A stretch of DNA of 64,000 bases from Sphingobium fluviale (GTDB lineage: Bacteria; Pseudomonadota; Alphaproteobacteria; Sphingomonadales; Sphingomonadaceae): positions 268,502 through 332,501 of the forward strand of contig NZ_SBKP01000003.1 in the NCBI RefSeq assembly GCF_004122115.1. The letters run 5' to 3'. A model generated the notes under the pieces. That model saw only the letters and a program-made list of their open reading frames with translations, had not been told where the DNA came from and did no database searches. A program made the translations under genes and the position numbers. Positions 39,600-49,312 of this stretch are shown here, piece by piece; the stretch's first letter is position 1; every line of letters starts with the position of its first letter.

Positions 39600-40390
39600 G
39601 CCGCTGTGCCCAGCAGCGCGCGCGTCGCGCCTTCCACATCCTGCTGTCGCATCAGCGCCTCGCCAACAAGGAAACAGCGAACGCCATGCGCGGCCATTTC
39701 CGCAAGATCCGCGTGGCCGGTCAGGCCGCTTTCCGCCACGAACGTGCAGCCTTCCGGCGCGTGGGCGATCAGCTCATAGGTGCGGGCAAAATCCACCGTG
39801 AAATCGCGCAGGTCGCGGTTGTTGACGCCGATAAGGCGCGAGCGCAGGCGTGATGCGCGCTCCATCTCATCCCGGTCATGCACCTCGATCAGCACATCCA
39901 TGCCCAGCCCCAGCGCAGCGTCCTCGATCTCCGCCATCTGCGCGTCGCCCAAGGCAGCGACGATGATGAGGATCGCGTCCGCGCCAATCGCGCGGGCCTC
40001 CAGCACCTGCCACGGATCGACCATGAAATCCTTGCGCAAAACGGGAAGCGAACAGGCCGCCCGTGCCGCAATCAGATAGTCTTCATGACCCTGAAAATAG
40101 GGTGCGTCTGTTAATACCGAAAGGCAGGCCGCGCCGCCGCGCTCATAGGCAGCGGCATGGGAAGGTGGATCAAAATCCTCTCGTATCAAACCCTTGGAGG
40201 GTGAAGCTTTCTTCACTTCTGCGATCAGGCCGAAGCCCGTCTGCGCCGCCGCATCCAGCGCGCGCCGGAATCCGCGCGGCGGGGTTTGCCCAAGCGCGCG
40301 CGCCTCCAGATCAGCCAAAGACGCAGCCGCCTTTCGGGCCTTAACCTCACCGCGCTTGGTGTTGCAAATCTCGATGAGCTTGTTGGTCAT
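39596..40390 (-). CDS. trpC: Indole-3-glycerol phosphate synthase
   Basis: TIM-barrel enzyme of tryptophan synthesis, 264 aa, converting CdRP to indole-3-glycerol phosphate. Catalytic segments [49 protein letters not shown] and [14 protein letters not shown] are visible. ATG 40390 overlaps the trpD stop in an ATGA; an in-frame GTG two codons earlier is less likely. Monofunctional, not fused to TrpF. Confidence 0.96.
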   Translation of the reverse strand: MTNKLIEICNTKRGEVKARKAAASLADLEARALGQTPPRGFRRALDAAAQTGFGLIAEVKKASPSKGLIREDFDPPSHAAAYERGGAACLSVLTDAPYFQGHEDYLIAARAACSLPVLRKDFMVDPWQVLEARAIGADAILIIVAALGDAQMAEIEDAALGLGMDVLIEVHDRDEMERASRLRSRLIGVNNRDLRDFTVDFARTYELIAHAPEGCTFVAESGLTGHADLAEMAAHGVRCFLVGEALMRQQDVEGATRALLGTAA

Positions 40391-41373
40391 TTCCACGCTA
40401 TCCAGCAGTTGAGCAGCGCATTGGCAAGCCCCTTGTCAATCGCCTCAGCCGCTTCCTCGACAGCCTCTTCGCCGTCCTCCGCTTCGCCCGCCACGATCAG
40501 CGCCGCCGCCGCATTGAGCAGCACCGCGTCACGATAGGCGCCCTGTTCCCCCTCCAGCAAGCGGCGCAAAGCAGCGGCGTTGAAGGTGGCATCCCCGCCC
40601 CGGATGTCTGACAGCGGATGCCGGGGCAGGCCCACGCCTTCGGGCGCGATGATGTCATGCCCCAGGTCGAACCCGATTGATGCAAACCGGCTGACCCCGC
40701 TGATCGACAGCTCATCCAACCCTTCCTCGCCAGAGACGATCATCGCGCGCTCCACACCCAGCCGGTCGAGCGCCTCCGTATAAATCGGCACATAGTCGGG
40801 CCGCGCGATGCCGATCAGCTGCCGTTTGACCCGCGCAGGGTTGGCGAGCGGGCCGAGCAGGTTGAAAATCGTGCGCTTGCCGATGCTCTTGCGGATCGGC
40901 GCCATGCGTTTGAGCGCCGGGTGATGTGCCTGTGCAAACAGGAAGCATATGCCGAGGTCCGCGAGTTGCGCCTCGGCCACCTCTGGCGCGATATCGAGCT
41001 TCACGCCCAGCGCTTCCAGCGTATCCGCGCCGCCCGCCTTGGAGGACGCCGCACGGTTGCCATGCTTTGCCACCGGAACGCCGCATGCTGCCACCACCAG
41101 CGCCACGGCGGTGGAGACGTTCAGCGTATGCTGCCCATCGCCGCCCGTGCCGCATACGTCGATGGCATGGGGCGGAGCGTCGATGGCGATCATCCGTTCG
41201 CGCATGGCCATCGCCGCGCCTGCGATCTCGTCTGCCGTCTCGTCCCGCTCGGTCAGCGCGGTCAGGAAGGTGGAGATTTCCTCGTCCGTACCCGCGCCAT
41301 CCAGCATCGCGCCAAAGACGGCATGCGCCTCGTCAAGCGCCATCGGGCGGGCAGGATCGGGAAACGCGCTCAC
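40387..41373 (-). CDS. trpD: Anthranilate phosphoribosyltransferase
   Basis: Transfers phosphoribosyl from PRPP to anthranilate; 328 aa, monofunctional. The PRPP loop [19 protein letters not shown], the anthranilate-site [21 protein letters not shown] and [18 protein letters not shown] are conserved. It is separated from trpG by five bases and overlaps trpC by four. Confidence 0.96.
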   Translation of the reverse strand: MSAFPDPARPMALDEAHAVFGAMLDGAGTDEEISTFLTALTERDETADEIAGAAMAMRERMIAIDAPPHAIDVCGTGGDGQHTLNVSTAVALVVAACGVPVAKHGNRAASSKAGGADTLEALGVKLDIAPEVAEAQLADLGICFLFAQAHHPALKRMAPIRKSIGKRTIFNLLGPLANPARVKRQLIGIARPDYVPIYTEALDRLGVERAMIVSGEEGLDELSISGVSRFASIGFDLGHDIIAPEGVGLPRHPLSDIRGGDATFNAAALRRLLEGEQGAYRDAVLLNAAAALIVAGEAEDGEEAVEEAAEAIDKGLANALLNCWIAWK

Positions 41374-41378
41374 TTGGC

Positions 41379-41963
41379 TCAGGCCCGCTCTTTGACCGGA
41401 AGTCCGGCAATCCTCATGAAATTGGCCAGCATGTCGTGCCCATGCTCGGTGGCGATGCTCTCCGGGTGAAACTGCACACTGTGGATCGGCAGGCTGGCAT
41501 GGCGAAAGCCCATGACAGAGCCGTCCTCCGCCGTGGCGTTCACCAGCAGGCAGTCCGGTATGTCCTCCACGATCAGCGAGTGATAGCGCGTCGCCGTGAA
41601 CGGCGAGGGCAGGCCCGCGAACAGCCCGGTGCCGTCATGGCTGACCGGAGATGTCTTGCCGTGCATCAGGCCGCCGCGCACCACCTTGCCGCCGAAATAT
41701 TGCCCGATCGACTGGTGGCCAAGACACACGCCGAGCAACGGCTTGCCCGCATCCGCGCACGCACCCACCAGATCGAGGCTGATCCCCGCCTCATTGGGCG
41801 TGCAGGGGCCGGGCGAGAGCAGAAACGCCTCCGCGCCGGAGCTGATCGCCTGCCCCGCGCTCATCGCGTCATTGCGGACAACCTCCACTTGCGCCCCCAG
41901 TTCCATCAGATAATGGACGAGGTTCCAGGTGAAGCTGTCATAATTGTCAATCACGAGGATCAT
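41379..41963 (-). CDS. trpG: Anthranilate synthase glutaminase component
   Basis: Class I glutamine amidotransferase of 194 aa that supplies ammonia to TrpE. Catalytic Cys in [16 protein letters not shown], and the His-Glu pair in [13 protein letters not shown], are visible, as is the N-terminal [17 protein letters not shown]. It may also serve aminodeoxychorismate synthase (PabA role). Its start overlaps the stop of an inserted lipoprotein gene by four bases. Confidence 0.95.
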   Translation of the reverse strand: MILVIDNYDSFTWNLVHYLMELGAQVEVVRNDAMSAGQAISSGAEAFLLSPGPCTPNEAGISLDLVGACADAGKPLLGVCLGHQSIGQYFGGKVVRGGLMHGKTSPVSHDGTGLFAGLPSPFTATRYHSLIVEDIPDCLLVNATAEDGSVMGFRHASLPIHSVQFHPESIATEHGHDMLANFMRIAGLPVKERA

Positions 41964-42634
41964 GGTTTGCTTTCATAGGAAGCAGAGAGGTGGTCGGCAA
42001 CAGCGTCGACGATACGACCCGCATCATTGAGATGCGCCCTGTCAAAATAGACATCCGCGCCGAGATCATACACCTTGATGGACATCTTGCATATTGTCAG
42101 TAGCTGGCAGTCGCCTATATAGCGCACGTGTTGGGGTGATACGCCAAAGATGGTGTACAGTGCCTGCAATTGTTGACGAGGCTTTCCTTGCATGTCCTCA
42201 GCCTCATATATGTGCATCTCTCCAGGCTTCAGTTCTGAGGGAGGATGAAGTTTGCTTGTGGGCAGGGCATCCCATGCTCGCCCGCCATTCGGTGAACCAG
42301 TGTGTATCGTGATATTGTTGCCACTGGCATGGGGCGGATCGCAAGGCTCGTCACGAAGTTCAAGCTTTGGGTATGTCAATTCCGCAGAATAGGATTTGTG
42401 ATCTCGGCCATAGGCGCATCGACCAGCATAAACCTGAAAGCGAAACCGGCCTTGAGGCGTGTTAAGTTCGACATAACCGCCGCGCCGCGCGATTTGGGCT
42501 TTGTAACGCTCAAACTCCTCTTTAGCCTTTTGTTCGCGATCTGCACTAGTTTGGCATGACGGCAGAATGGATGTAGCTAAGGCAATTCCCGCCCATGCTC
42601 TAAAACCACGATAGGGCATTTCTTTACTGCCCAT
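41960..42634 (-). CDS. Putative lipoprotein inserted between trpE and trpG
   Basis: A 224-aa protein with a signal sequence ending in a lipobox-like ILPSC (Cys27), followed by a charged helix ([23 protein letters not shown]) and a beta-rich, Cys-containing soluble domain of about 170 residues. I recognise no family. It starts with ATG inside the last codons of trpE (an ATG at 42619 is also possible) and overlaps trpG by four bases. The DNA is markedly AT-richer than the surrounding trp genes, which suggests acquisition. Its place in a biosynthetic operon says nothing obvious about its job. Confidence 0.6.
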   Translation of the reverse strand: MGSKEMPYRGFRAWAGIALATSILPSCQTSADREQKAKEEFERYKAQIARRGGYVELNTPQGRFRFQVYAGRCAYGRDHKSYSAELTYPKLELRDEPCDPPHASGNNITIHTGSPNGGRAWDALPTSKLHPPSELKPGEMHIYEAEDMQGKPRQQLQALYTIFGVSPQHVRYIGDCQLLTICKMSIKVYDLGADVYFDRAHLNDAGRIVDAVADHLSASYESKP

Positions 42635-44144
42635 ATCCGGCTTGTCGGCTGAGCGCCACCGCCTCTTTCGCCGCCGCCATCAGCGCGCCGGCCTTGGCCT
42701 CGCACTCGCGCTGTTCATATTCGGGCGTCGAGTCCGCTACGATCCCCGCGCCTGCCTGCGCATGCATCACGCCATCCTTCAGCACGGCGGTGCGCAGCAC
42801 GATGCAGCTGTCCATATTGCCATCGGGCGCGAAATAGCCGACGCCGCCCGCATAGGCGCCGCGCGTTTCCGGCTCCAGCTCGGCGATGATCTCGCAGGCG
42901 CGGACCTTGGGCGCGCCCGAAACCGTGCCTGCCGGGAAACCCGCAAACAGCGCATCCAGCGCGTCCTTGCCGTCACCCAACCGCCCCACAACGTTGGAGA
43001 CGATGTGCATCACATGGCTGTAGAACTCGACCGTGTAGCTGTCCGTCACGCTGACCGTGCCCGCAGCCGCTACGCGCCCCACGTCATTGCGGCCAAGATC
43101 GAGCAGCATCAGATGCTCGGCGCGCTCCTTGGGGTCGGCGAGCAGGCTGGCCTTGTTGGCGGCGTCTTCGCTTGCGGTCTTGCCGCGGGGGCGCGTACCC
43201 GCAATCGGGCGGATCGTCACCTCGCCATCACGCACCCGCACCAGGATTTCAGGGCTGGAGCCGATCAGCGCAAAGCCCGGCATGTCGAGGCAATAGAGGA
43301 AGGGGGACGGGTTGATCCGCCGCAGCGCGCGATAGAGTGCGAGCGGCGGCAGCGGAAACGGCGCGGTGAAGCGCTGCGCCAGCACCACCTGAAAGATATC
43401 GCCCGCGACGATATAATCCTGCGCGCGCAGCACCATGTCGCGATACTGGCCGGGCTTCAGAACTGGCGCGAAGGTCACGTCATCCGGCGTTGCGATCTGT
43501 GGCGCGGATGGCACCGGCCCGGCAAGCCGCGCTGCGGTGGCATCGAGCCGCTCTTGCGCCGCCTCGATTGCGCGTGCCGCGTCGGTAAACGACCCAGCCC
43601 AGATCGGCGCGACGAGGAACAGCGCGTCCTCCAGCCGGTCGAACACCAGGATCACCGACGGGCGCACAAATAGCATATCCGGTATGGCGAGCGGATTGGG
43701 CGCGGGGCGCGGCAGTTTCTCGACCAAGCCGATGGTTTCATAACCGAAATGACCCACAAGACAGGCGAGCGCCGGGGGCAGAGCGGGGTCCATCTCCGCC
43801 CGGCACTCGCGCACCAGCGCGCGCAGGGCGCTGAGTGCGCCGCCCTCCACCGGCGCAAACGCCTCCCGGTCAGTCATCCACGCCCGGTTGATCTGCGCGC
43901 TGTCTCCTTGCGCGCGAAACACCAGATCTGGGTCGATCCCCAGAAGGCTATAGCGCCCACGCACCGCGCCGCCCTCAACCGATTCGAGCAGGAAGTCCCC
44001 ACGCTCCGGCTGCATCAGCTTCAGCGCGGCGGAGATGGGCGTTTCCGTATCGGCGATCAGCTTGCGCCACAGCAGCGCCGACCGCCCGGCATCGAGCGCG
44101 GTGCGGATGGCGTCTGGCGTGGCTGCGGCGGCGGTTCCCATCAT
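42624..44144 (-). CDS. trpE: Anthranilate synthase component I
   Basis: Chorismate-utilising enzyme of 506 aa that makes anthranilate with ammonia from TrpG. Conserved segments: the tryptophan-feedback site LLESVEGGAVRGRYSLLG (Ser in LLES), IAGTRPRGKTASEDA, LLDLGRNDVGRVAAAGTVSV and FPAGTVSGAPKVRA. ATG 44144 gives a four-base gap after the upstream PpiD-type gene; earlier starts overlap it. I could not see a trp leader peptide or attenuator upstream. Confidence 0.95.
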   Translation of the reverse strand: MMGTAAAATPDAIRTALDAGRSALLWRKLIADTETPISAALKLMQPERGDFLLESVEGGAVRGRYSLLGIDPDLVFRAQGDSAQINRAWMTDREAFAPVEGGALSALRALVRECRAEMDPALPPALACLVGHFGYETIGLVEKLPRPAPNPLAIPDMLFVRPSVILVFDRLEDALFLVAPIWAGSFTDAARAIEAAQERLDATAARLAGPVPSAPQIATPDDVTFAPVLKPGQYRDMVLRAQDYIVAGDIFQVVLAQRFTAPFPLPPLALYRALRRINPSPFLYCLDMPGFALIGSSPEILVRVRDGEVTIRPIAGTRPRGKTASEDAANKASLLADPKERAEHLMLLDLGRNDVGRVAAAGTVSVTDSYTVEFYSHVMHIVSNVVGRLGDGKDALDALFAGFPAGTVSGAPKVRACEIIAELEPETRGAYAGGVGYFAPDGNMDSCIVLRTAVLKDGVMHAQAGAGIVADSTPEYEQRECEAKAGALMAAAKEAVALSRQAGYGQ

Positions 44145-44148
44145 TGGC

Positions 44149-46098
44149 TCAGGGCTGCGCGGGCGCACTGCCATTGGCATCGCGCAGCGCCTTGGTGACG
44201 TTCACGACCGTCGCTGCATTGCGCTTCACGCCCAGCTCCCGCTCTGCCGCGCGGGCGAATTGTTCGGTATATTCGTTGCCGACAAGCCCTGACAGCTCGG
44301 TGCGTACCGTATCGACCAGCCCCGGCACCTTGGCGGCATCGCCCTGTTTGATGGCATTGAGCTGGATCACAAAGCTGCCCTGATCGTTGGGGATAGGCAT
44401 CATCTTCACGCTGCTCGGCGCCATTGCGAACAGGATCGAGATATGCGCGGGCACCCGCTGATCCTGCCGGAGCAGGTCGGCGCGGCGGCCCTCGATGGTC
44501 TGCACCGGCGGCAGCGGGACACCAGCCTGCGCCAGCGCCTTGTCAAGCGGCATACCCTTCGCGACATCGGCCTGTATCTTCTGCGCCAGCACCTGCGCCT
44601 TTGCCGCGCCCTGGTTCAACAGATACTGCTGCGCCACGATCGGCCTTACCTGCGCCAGCGGCGGCGGCGCGGCGGCAACGATATCGCCCACCCGCACCAG
44701 CGCATAGCGCTCGGCCTGCGCAATCGGCACCATTTGCGGGTCGTCATCCGCCTCCATGCCAAATGCCGCCTTCAGCATCGGCGCGATTTCGGCAGAGGGC
44801 TGATAGGCGGGATCGTTGATGTTCTGACCCGTGGCGAGCAGCGCGGGGGTGGTTGCGGTGGCGAGGCCATTGTCCTTCACCACCTCGTCGAACGTGGCGC
44901 CGTTGGCGATGCTGTCTTCTGCCTTGGCTACGAAATCGCTGAGCAGCGCGGCGCGCTTTTGCGCTTTCAGCATCGCGATGATCTGCGGCTTGACCGAGGC
45001 CAGCGGCTTTTCCGCGATTGTCTGGATCGCGCCGGTCTGGATCAGCGCCCAGCCCAGCGCCAGCTTCACCGGGCCCACGATCTTGCCCTGTGGCGCGGCG
45101 AAAGCGGCGTCCGCGGCGGCGGCGGAAGCCGATTTGGCATAGTCTGCCTTCGATACGGCCTTGAGGGTCAGCGCCTCCAGCCCGTTCGCCTTTGCGGCAG
45201 CAGCAAGCGATACGGACCCTGCCGCAGCCTTGGCCGCGCTTTCGGTGGGCAGGATCAGTTGCTGAATGTCGCGGGTTTCGCGCGCGGCAAACTCCGCCTT
45301 GCGGCTGGCATAATAGCTGGCAATCTCGGATTCGGTCGGGGTCGCCGCCGTATCAAACCGGCTGGCGTCGACAATCGCATAGCGCAGAGAGCGCCGCTCC
45401 GGGATGGTATAGCGCCCCGCGTTGCGCTTGTAGAAATCCGCAAGCTGCGCATCGGTCGGCGCGGCGGCGGGCGGAAACGCTGTCGATGGGATCGCCGCGA
45501 TCCGCCCCTCGCGCGCTTCGAGCAGCAGCGAGGCATAGGGCAGCACCAGGCTGTCCGTCATCCGTGCGCCAAAGCTTGCGGGCGTCGCGACGATGCGACC
45601 GCTGATCTGCTGCGCGATGTCCTTGCGCAGCGCATCCTCGCTCACGCCCTGACTGGTCAGCATCTGGTGGAAAGTGGATTGGCTGAACTTGCCGGTGGCG
45701 TCCTGAAAGGCGGGGATATTGGCAATCTCCGCATCGATCATCCGCTTGCTGATATGGATGCCCTGCTTGCGGGCAAATTCCTCCAGCGACAGCGCCGTGA
45801 CGAGCTGGCCATAGACGCCCTCAACCGCGCCCAGCTTGAGAAAATCGTCGATCTTCATGCCCGGATTTTCGCGCCGCTGTTGCTCGAACGCGCGCTGGAC
45901 GCGCGACTGCACTTCGGTGTCGGGCAGGCTCTCGCTGCCAATTTTCGTGGATGTCCCGCCGCCTATGAGGTTGAACGAGCCATAATTGCCGCTGGTCACA
46001 TCCCCCGCGATGAAGGCGAACGCCACGGTCGCCAGAAACAGCAGGGCAAAGACCGCACCAAATTTCGATCCGATGATGCGCCGAATAAAACCGATCAT
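44149..46098 (-). CDS. ppiD: PpiD/SurA-type peptidyl-prolyl isomerase, membrane-anchored
   Basis: A 649-aa periplasmic foldase with a single N-terminal transmembrane anchor (MIGFIRRIIGSKFGAVFALLFLATVAFAFIAG, residues about 12-30). The N-terminal chaperone domain (SurA_N-like; KIGSESLPDTEVQSR, and DAEIANIPAFQDATGKFSQ, cited in part) is followed by a parvulin-like PPIase segment and a C-terminal chaperone region. It probably helps outer-membrane protein folding at the SecYEG exit. Transcribed first in the minus-strand run leading into trpE. Confidence 0.87.
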   Translation of the reverse strand: MIGFIRRIIGSKFGAVFALLFLATVAFAFIAGDVTSGNYGSFNLIGGGTSTKIGSESLPDTEVQSRVQRAFEQQRRENPGMKIDDFLKLGAVEGVYGQLVTALSLEEFARKQGIHISKRMIDAEIANIPAFQDATGKFSQSTFHQMLTSQGVSEDALRKDIAQQISGRIVATPASFGARMTDSLVLPYASLLLEAREGRIAAIPSTAFPPAAAPTDAQLADFYKRNAGRYTIPERRSLRYAIVDASRFDTAATPTESEIASYYASRKAEFAARETRDIQQLILPTESAAKAAAGSVSLAAAAKANGLEALTLKAVSKADYAKSASAAAADAAFAAPQGKIVGPVKLALGWALIQTGAIQTIAEKPLASVKPQIIAMLKAQKRAALLSDFVAKAEDSIANGATFDEVVKDNGLATATTPALLATGQNINDPAYQPSAEIAPMLKAAFGMEADDDPQMVPIAQAERYALVRVGDIVAAAPPPLAQVRPIVAQQYLLNQGAAKAQVLAQKIQADVAKGMPLDKALAQAGVPLPPVQTIEGRRADLLRQDQRVPAHISILFAMAPSSVKMMPIPNDQGSFVIQLNAIKQGDAAKVPGLVDTVRTELSGLVGNEYTEQFARAAERELGVKRNAATVVNVTKALRDANGSAPAQP

Positions 46099-46263
46099 GT
46101 GTCCGTCCTGCCCAAAACCGCCCTCATGCGGGCGGCGTGCGTAATTAGAAATTCTGTGCCGCTTTAGGGGGAGAGGCCGTTCGCTTCAAGCGGGGACTGG
46201 ACTTTGCAGACTTAGACGCTAATCGCGGCTCCATATCGGGAATAGCTGGAAAACGGAGGACCT

Positions 46264-47007
46264 ATGAGCCGCAGGATGCTTGTTGTCGGCAACTGGAAGA
46301 TGAACGGTCTGCGCACGCAGCTTGGTGATGTCGAGGCGATTGGCGCGTTCGCGGCTGATCACCCCACAGTAGAAGTCGGCCTGTGCCTGCCCGCCACGCT
46401 GATCGGCGCGGCGGCGGACAAGGCGGGCGGGGCGTTTATCGGCGCGCAGGATTGCCACGCTAAAACCAGCGGCGCGCATACTGGCTGCCTCTCCGCCGCG
46501 ATGCTGAAGGAGGCGGGCGCATCGTGCGTCATCGTCGGCCATAGCGAACGCCGCACCGATCAGCACGAGAGCAGTGCGGACGTAGCGGCCAAGGCGCTGG
46601 CGGCGAAGGCGGAAGGCTTGCAGGTCATCCTGTGCCTCGGCGAGAGCCTGGAAACACGCGACGCGGGCGAGGCGCTGCCGTTCGTGCTCGGCCAGCTTGC
46701 CGATTCGCTCCCCGCAGGCGCAGGGGCCGACTGGCTCTCCATCGCCTACGAACCCATCTGGGCGATCGGCACCGGCCGCATCCCGACGATGGAGCAGATC
46801 GCCGAGATGCACGGCGGCATCCGCGGCAAGCTGGCAGAGCTGGCTGGGCCGGAGGTCGCCGCCGGCATGCGCGTCCTCTATGGCGGCTCGGTCAACGCCG
46901 ACAACGCGGCCGAAATCTTCGCGCTGGAGGATGTCGACGGCGGATTGGTAGGCGGCGCGAGCCTGACGGCTGCGAAATTCGGCCCGGTGATCGCGGCAGC
47001 GGGATAG
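46264..47007 (+). CDS. tpiA: Triosephosphate isomerase
   Basis: Interconverts dihydroxyacetone phosphate and glyceraldehyde 3-phosphate; 247 aa, normal length. Catalytic Lys in NWKMNG, His in IVGHSERR, Glu in YEPIWAIGTG, and the phosphate-binding YGGSVN and GGASL motifs are visible. GGAGG lies five bases upstream of ATG 46264. Monocistronic-looking, divergent from the PpiD gene. Confidence 0.97.
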   Translation: MSRRMLVVGNWKMNGLRTQLGDVEAIGAFAADHPTVEVGLCLPATLIGAAADKAGGAFIGAQDCHAKTSGAHTGCLSAAMLKEAGASCVIVGHSERRTDQHESSADVAAKALAAKAEGLQVILCLGESLETRDAGEALPFVLGQLADSLPAGAGADWLSIAYEPIWAIGTGRIPTMEQIAEMHGGIRGKLAELAGPEVAAGMRVLYGGSVNADNAAEIFALEDVDGGLVGGASLTAAKFGPVIAAAG

Positions 47008-47038
47008 ACCTTGCACGATTTTTGACCGAGATCAAAAT

Positions 47039-47076
47039 TGCAAATCGTTCGCAATAAGTATTGCAAACGATTTGCA
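47039..47076. promoter_or_regulatory. Candidate tandem Fur boxes upstream of siderophore receptor
   Basis: A near-perfect dyad of about 36 bases: GCAAATCGTT (47040-47049) and AACGATTTGC (47066-47075) as outer arms, GCAATA (47051-47056) and TATTGC (47059-47064) inside. Each half is itself a Fur-like box of the alphaproteobacterial TTGCAAA...TTCGCAA type. It ends 46 bases before the start codon of a TonB-dependent siderophore receptor, the classic Fur target. Confidence 0.7.
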
Positions 47077-47121
47077 GTATCGGCATAGCGACCCCTAATT
47101 ATTCGAATCGGGGGTTATATC

Positions 47122-49227
47122 GTGACTGCGCGTGTAATGTTGGCTGGAGCTTTGGTGGCAGTTTCATCGGTAGCGATGGCCGCAGAAGCGCCCGATAATT
47201 CCGAGAGCGACATCATCGTCATCGGCCATTCGGATGGCTATGTTACCCGCAATTCCATCACGGCGACCAAGACGGACACGCCGCTGCTCGATGTGCCCCA
47301 GAGCATTTCGGTCATCACGCGCGAGCAGCTCGATGATCAGGCCCAGCACAGCATGGCCGATGTGCTGCGCTATATGCCCGGCACCACCGTGGGGCAGGGC
47401 GAGGGCAACCGCGACCAGATCACCCTGCGCGGGCAAAACACCACGGCGGACTTCTTCCTCGATGGCGTGCGCGACGATGTGCAATATTATCGCAGCCTTT
47501 ACAATATCGAGCGGGTCGAGGTGCTGAAAGGCCCCTATGCCATGATCTTTGGTCGCGGTGGTGGTGGTGGCATCATCAACCGCGTGCAGAAAACGCCGCA
47601 GCGGGACCGCACCCTGGTTGCGGGCGGGATGAGCATCAACAGCTTCGGCGCGTGGGATGTTTCGGCCGATGTCAATGTGCCGCTCAGCGTCGGATCGGCT
47701 CTACGGGTCAACGGCTTCTACGAGGAGCTGGGCAACCACCGCGACTATTATGATGGCGAGCGCTATGCCGTAAATCCCTATGTCGCGCTGGAGCTGGGCG
47801 CGGGCTGGCAGGCGGGCTTGTCCTATGAATATGTGAAGGATGACCGCGTAACCGATCGCGGCATCCCCTCGCTCAATTGCGCCGCGCCCTGTGTACGCGG
47901 GCCGCTGCCGGGCCACAGGGACAGCTTCTTCGGCGTGCCGGGCGTCAACCGCGCGGGGCTGGAGGCTCATATCGTCAAGACGCGGCTCGATGGCGAGCTG
48001 GCCGATTGGCTCGATTGGTCGACAACCCTGCTCTATGGCGATTTCGACAAATATTACACCAATGTCTATGCCAACGGCCCCGCGACCGGCGTCAACGGCA
48101 CAGTGGCGCTGGCGGGCTATATCGACCCCACACAGCGGGAAAACTTCATTGCCCAGAGCAATCTCGTCGCCGATGTCGCGCTGGGCGGCCTGGACAATAA
48201 GATCCTCATCGGGCTGGAATATGGCAACCAGCAGTCGGCAAACCAGCGCTATAACGCGGTGCTGTCGTCCTCGACGTTGAACCTCGCGACCTTCGCTTAT
48301 CCAACGGTGACTTTCCCTGCCGTCAGCCGCAGCACCCGTTCGGACGTCACCTTCCTCTCTGCCTATGTGCAGAACCAGATCAGCATAGGCGCGCATCTCG
48401 ATATCATCGTCGGCGCGCGCTATGACCGGTTCGAGATCAAGGGCGTGGACATAGCCGGCAACAACCGCCGCTTTGCCCGCACGGATGAGAAAATATCCCC
48501 GCGCTTCGGCCTGATCCTGAAGCCGAAGGAAAATATCTCGCTCTACAGCAGTTACAGCCAGTCGTTCCTGCCGCGATCGGGCGATCAGTTCCTCACCCTT
48601 GCGCCCGCCTCCGGCTCGACCCCCGCGCAGCAGGATCTCGCGCCCGAAAAGTTCACCAACTATGAGGTGGGAGCGAAGTGGGACATCCGGCCCAACCTCA
48701 ATGCCACAGCCGCGCTGTTTCAGCTCGATCGCAGCAACGCGACCACGCCCAACCCAAATGCTCCGGCCCAGACCATTGTCGCCGGCACCACCCGCACGCG
48801 CGGGCTGGAGCTGGCGCTTAGCGGCAAGATCACCAAGGCGTGGCAGATCAGCGGCGGCTACACCTGGCAGGACGCCTACATCAAGGGCAATGACAGCATC
48901 CGCGTCGCACAGGTGCCTAAGCACCAGTTTGCACTGTGGAACCGCTATGATTTCAATGCCATAGTCGGCGCGGGGCTGGGCGTTGTGCATCAGGCGAGCC
49001 AATATGCCGCGCTGCATAATCCGGCTGGCAACAGCTTCGCGACGCGCCTGCCCGGTTTCACCCGCGTGGATGCCGCGCTGTTTTTCAGCCCGTCAGACAA
49101 GGTGCAACTTCAGGTCAATATCGAGAACCTGCTCGATGAGACTTATTATTCCGACGCGCATAACAACAATAACATCTCCACCGGCGCGCCGATCAACGCC
49201 CGCTTCACCGCGCGGGTGAAGTTCTAA
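47122..49227 (+). CDS. TonB-dependent siderophore receptor
   Basis: A 701-aa outer-membrane beta barrel for ferric siderophore import. A signal peptide ends near AMAAEA, the plug domain has DVPQSISVITREQL, ITLRGQNTTADFFLDGVRDDVQYYR and the ERVEVLKGP motif, with the poly-Gly FGRGGGGGIINR; the barrel ends with the aromatic C-terminal residue F (ARVKF). The plug resembles Fiu/BfrD-type catecholate receptors. GTG 47122 is the start, with GGGGG upstream. A strong Fur-like dyad lies at 47039-47076, so iron repression is expected. Confidence 0.93.
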   Translation: MTARVMLAGALVAVSSVAMAAEAPDNSESDIIVIGHSDGYVTRNSITATKTDTPLLDVPQSISVITREQLDDQAQHSMADVLRYMPGTTVGQGEGNRDQITLRGQNTTADFFLDGVRDDVQYYRSLYNIERVEVLKGPYAMIFGRGGGGGIINRVQKTPQRDRTLVAGGMSINSFGAWDVSADVNVPLSVGSALRVNGFYEELGNHRDYYDGERYAVNPYVALELGAGWQAGLSYEYVKDDRVTDRGIPSLNCAAPCVRGPLPGHRDSFFGVPGVNRAGLEAHIVKTRLDGELADWLDWSTTLLYGDFDKYYTNVYANGPATGVNGTVALAGYIDPTQRENFIAQSNLVADVALGGLDNKILIGLEYGNQQSANQRYNAVLSSSTLNLATFAYPTVTFPAVSRSTRSDVTFLSAYVQNQISIGAHLDIIVGARYDRFEIKGVDIAGNNRRFARTDEKISPRFGLILKPKENISLYSSYSQSFLPRSGDQFLTLAPASGSTPAQQDLAPEKFTNYEVGAKWDIRPNLNATAALFQLDRSNATTPNPNAPAQTIVAGTTRTRGLELALSGKITKAWQISGGYTWQDAYIKGNDSIRVAQVPKHQFALWNRYDFNAIVGAGLGVVHQASQYAALHNPAGNSFATRLPGFTRVDAALFFSPSDKVQLQVNIENLLDETYYSDAHNNNNISTGAPINARFTARVKF

Positions 49228-49312
49228 AGTCTCAAGCGGCTCCGACGGGTTGAACGCGCGGCCTATCCCGGCTAAGGGCGGGCAAGCAATGTTTCAGGAT
49301 AACGCATAACCG

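Noticed and set aside
46120..46138. CCGCCC/GGGCGG hairpin between ppiD and tpiA as a riboswitch or terminator
   Set aside because: A short GC stem in a divergent region with no T-run and no recognisable aptamer; not enough to call a regulatory element.
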